From positions 1 through 7,334 of the forward strand of contig CALCOW010000425.1 in the NCBI GenBank assembly GCA_937899935.1: 7,334 nucleotides of DNA, given 5' to 3'. Position 1 is the stretch's first letter, and each line of letters starts with the position of its first letter. Source of the stretch: an uncultured Phycisphaerae bacterium. GTDB taxonomy: Bacteria > Planctomycetota > Phycisphaerae > Phycisphaerales > SM1A02. The notes below the pieces were generated by a model, which ran no database searches, was not told where the DNA came from, and saw only the letters and a list, made by a program, of their open reading frames with translations. This document shows, piece after piece, positions 7,014 through 7,334 of this stretch. The position numbers and the translations under genes were made by a program.

Positions 7014-7334
7014 CCAACTGTCACGTCGAACAATGTTGCGTGGACTGGGTACCGCGATGGCTTTGCCATGGCTTGAAGCAATGCTGCCTCGGTCTTTGAC
7101 TTCTCTGGCCAGTGGTGCTCAAAACCTGGTAGGTCAGGGATCATCTCCACCAATGCGAGCGGCGTTCTTATTCATTCCCAATGGCGTCGATCCACCTGCT
7201 TGGATGCCGAAGACGGTGGGGAATGAGTATGTTCTACCTCCATCGCTTGAACCGTTAGCAGCCGTCCGAAAACATTTCTCGGTTGTCAGTGGCCTGGCCC
7301 ATAAAAATGCCCAGGCGTTAGGTGACGGCCCAGG
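7006..7334 (+). CDS. DUF1552 protein, Tat-exported, 3' end missing
   Basis: The frame is open from ATG 7006 to the window edge, giving 109 complete codons. The N-terminus MSSQLSRRTMLRGLGTAMAL carries a twin-arginine motif (SRRTMLRG) and a hydrophobic stretch, so it is exported folded through Tat. AAFLFIPNGVDPPAWMPK, LPPSLEPLAAVRKHFSVVSGLAHKNA and the final GDGPG match the start of DUF1552 proteins; the conserved histidines of this family lie further on and are not visible. It overlaps the DUF1592 gene by 8 bases and has a strong ribosome binding site, so the two are probably translated from one message. DUF1552 and DUF1592 genes are commonly neighbours in planctomycetes and are thought to act together, but no reaction is established. 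Tat export suggests a cofactor or metal centre inserted in the cytoplasm (inference). Confidence 0.9.
   Translation, partial: MSSQLSRRTMLRGLGTAMALPWLEAMLPRSLTSLASGAQNLVGQGSSPPMRAAFLFIPNGVDPPAWMPKTVGNEYVLPPSLEPLAAVRKHFSVVSGLAHKNAQALGDGP

Overview
This window most likely comes from a chromosome of a Planctomycetota bacterium or a close PVC relative. The evidence is a multidomain protein with planctomycete-type cytochrome modules (PSCyt1, DUF1587, DUF1595, DUF1592, DUF1588, DUF1585), a DUF1552 gene directly after it, and two exported sulfatases. That assignment is inferred from domain content; no rRNA or marker gene is present. No RNA gene, CRISPR array, insertion sequence or origin was seen, and coding density is very high.

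Layout. (1) Positions 1-1477, plus strand: the 3' part of an exported or membrane protein with a DUF4956/MgtC-like membrane core and a small cytoplasmic C-terminal domain. After 26 bases comes a DUF1579-like protein with a lipoprotein-like N-terminus. (2) Positions 1520-2971, minus strand: an arylsulfatase (ARSA/GALNS-like), convergent with the DUF1579 gene. A short hairpin lies between the two. (3) Positions 2972-3093: a 122-base divergent intergenic region with two palindromes and possible -10/-35 boxes. (4) Positions 3094-7334, plus strand: a tightly packed group of a second sulfatase (CxPxR type), a 791-residue di-haem DUF1592-type protein with a carbohydrate-binding-like insert, and the start of a Tat-exported DUF1552 protein that runs off the window. 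The genes overlap by 4 and 8 bases.

How it may work together (inference): the two divergent sulfatases probably share regulation and remove sulfate from a sulfated glycan or similar ester outside the cytoplasm. Translational coupling of the second sulfatase to the DUF1592 cytochrome and DUF1552 protein suggests that desulfation and a c-type-haem redox step act on the same substrate. The DUF1592/DUF1552 pair is a widespread planctomycete module whose biochemistry is, to my knowledge, unassigned. Its coupling to a sulfatase is the most informative context here.
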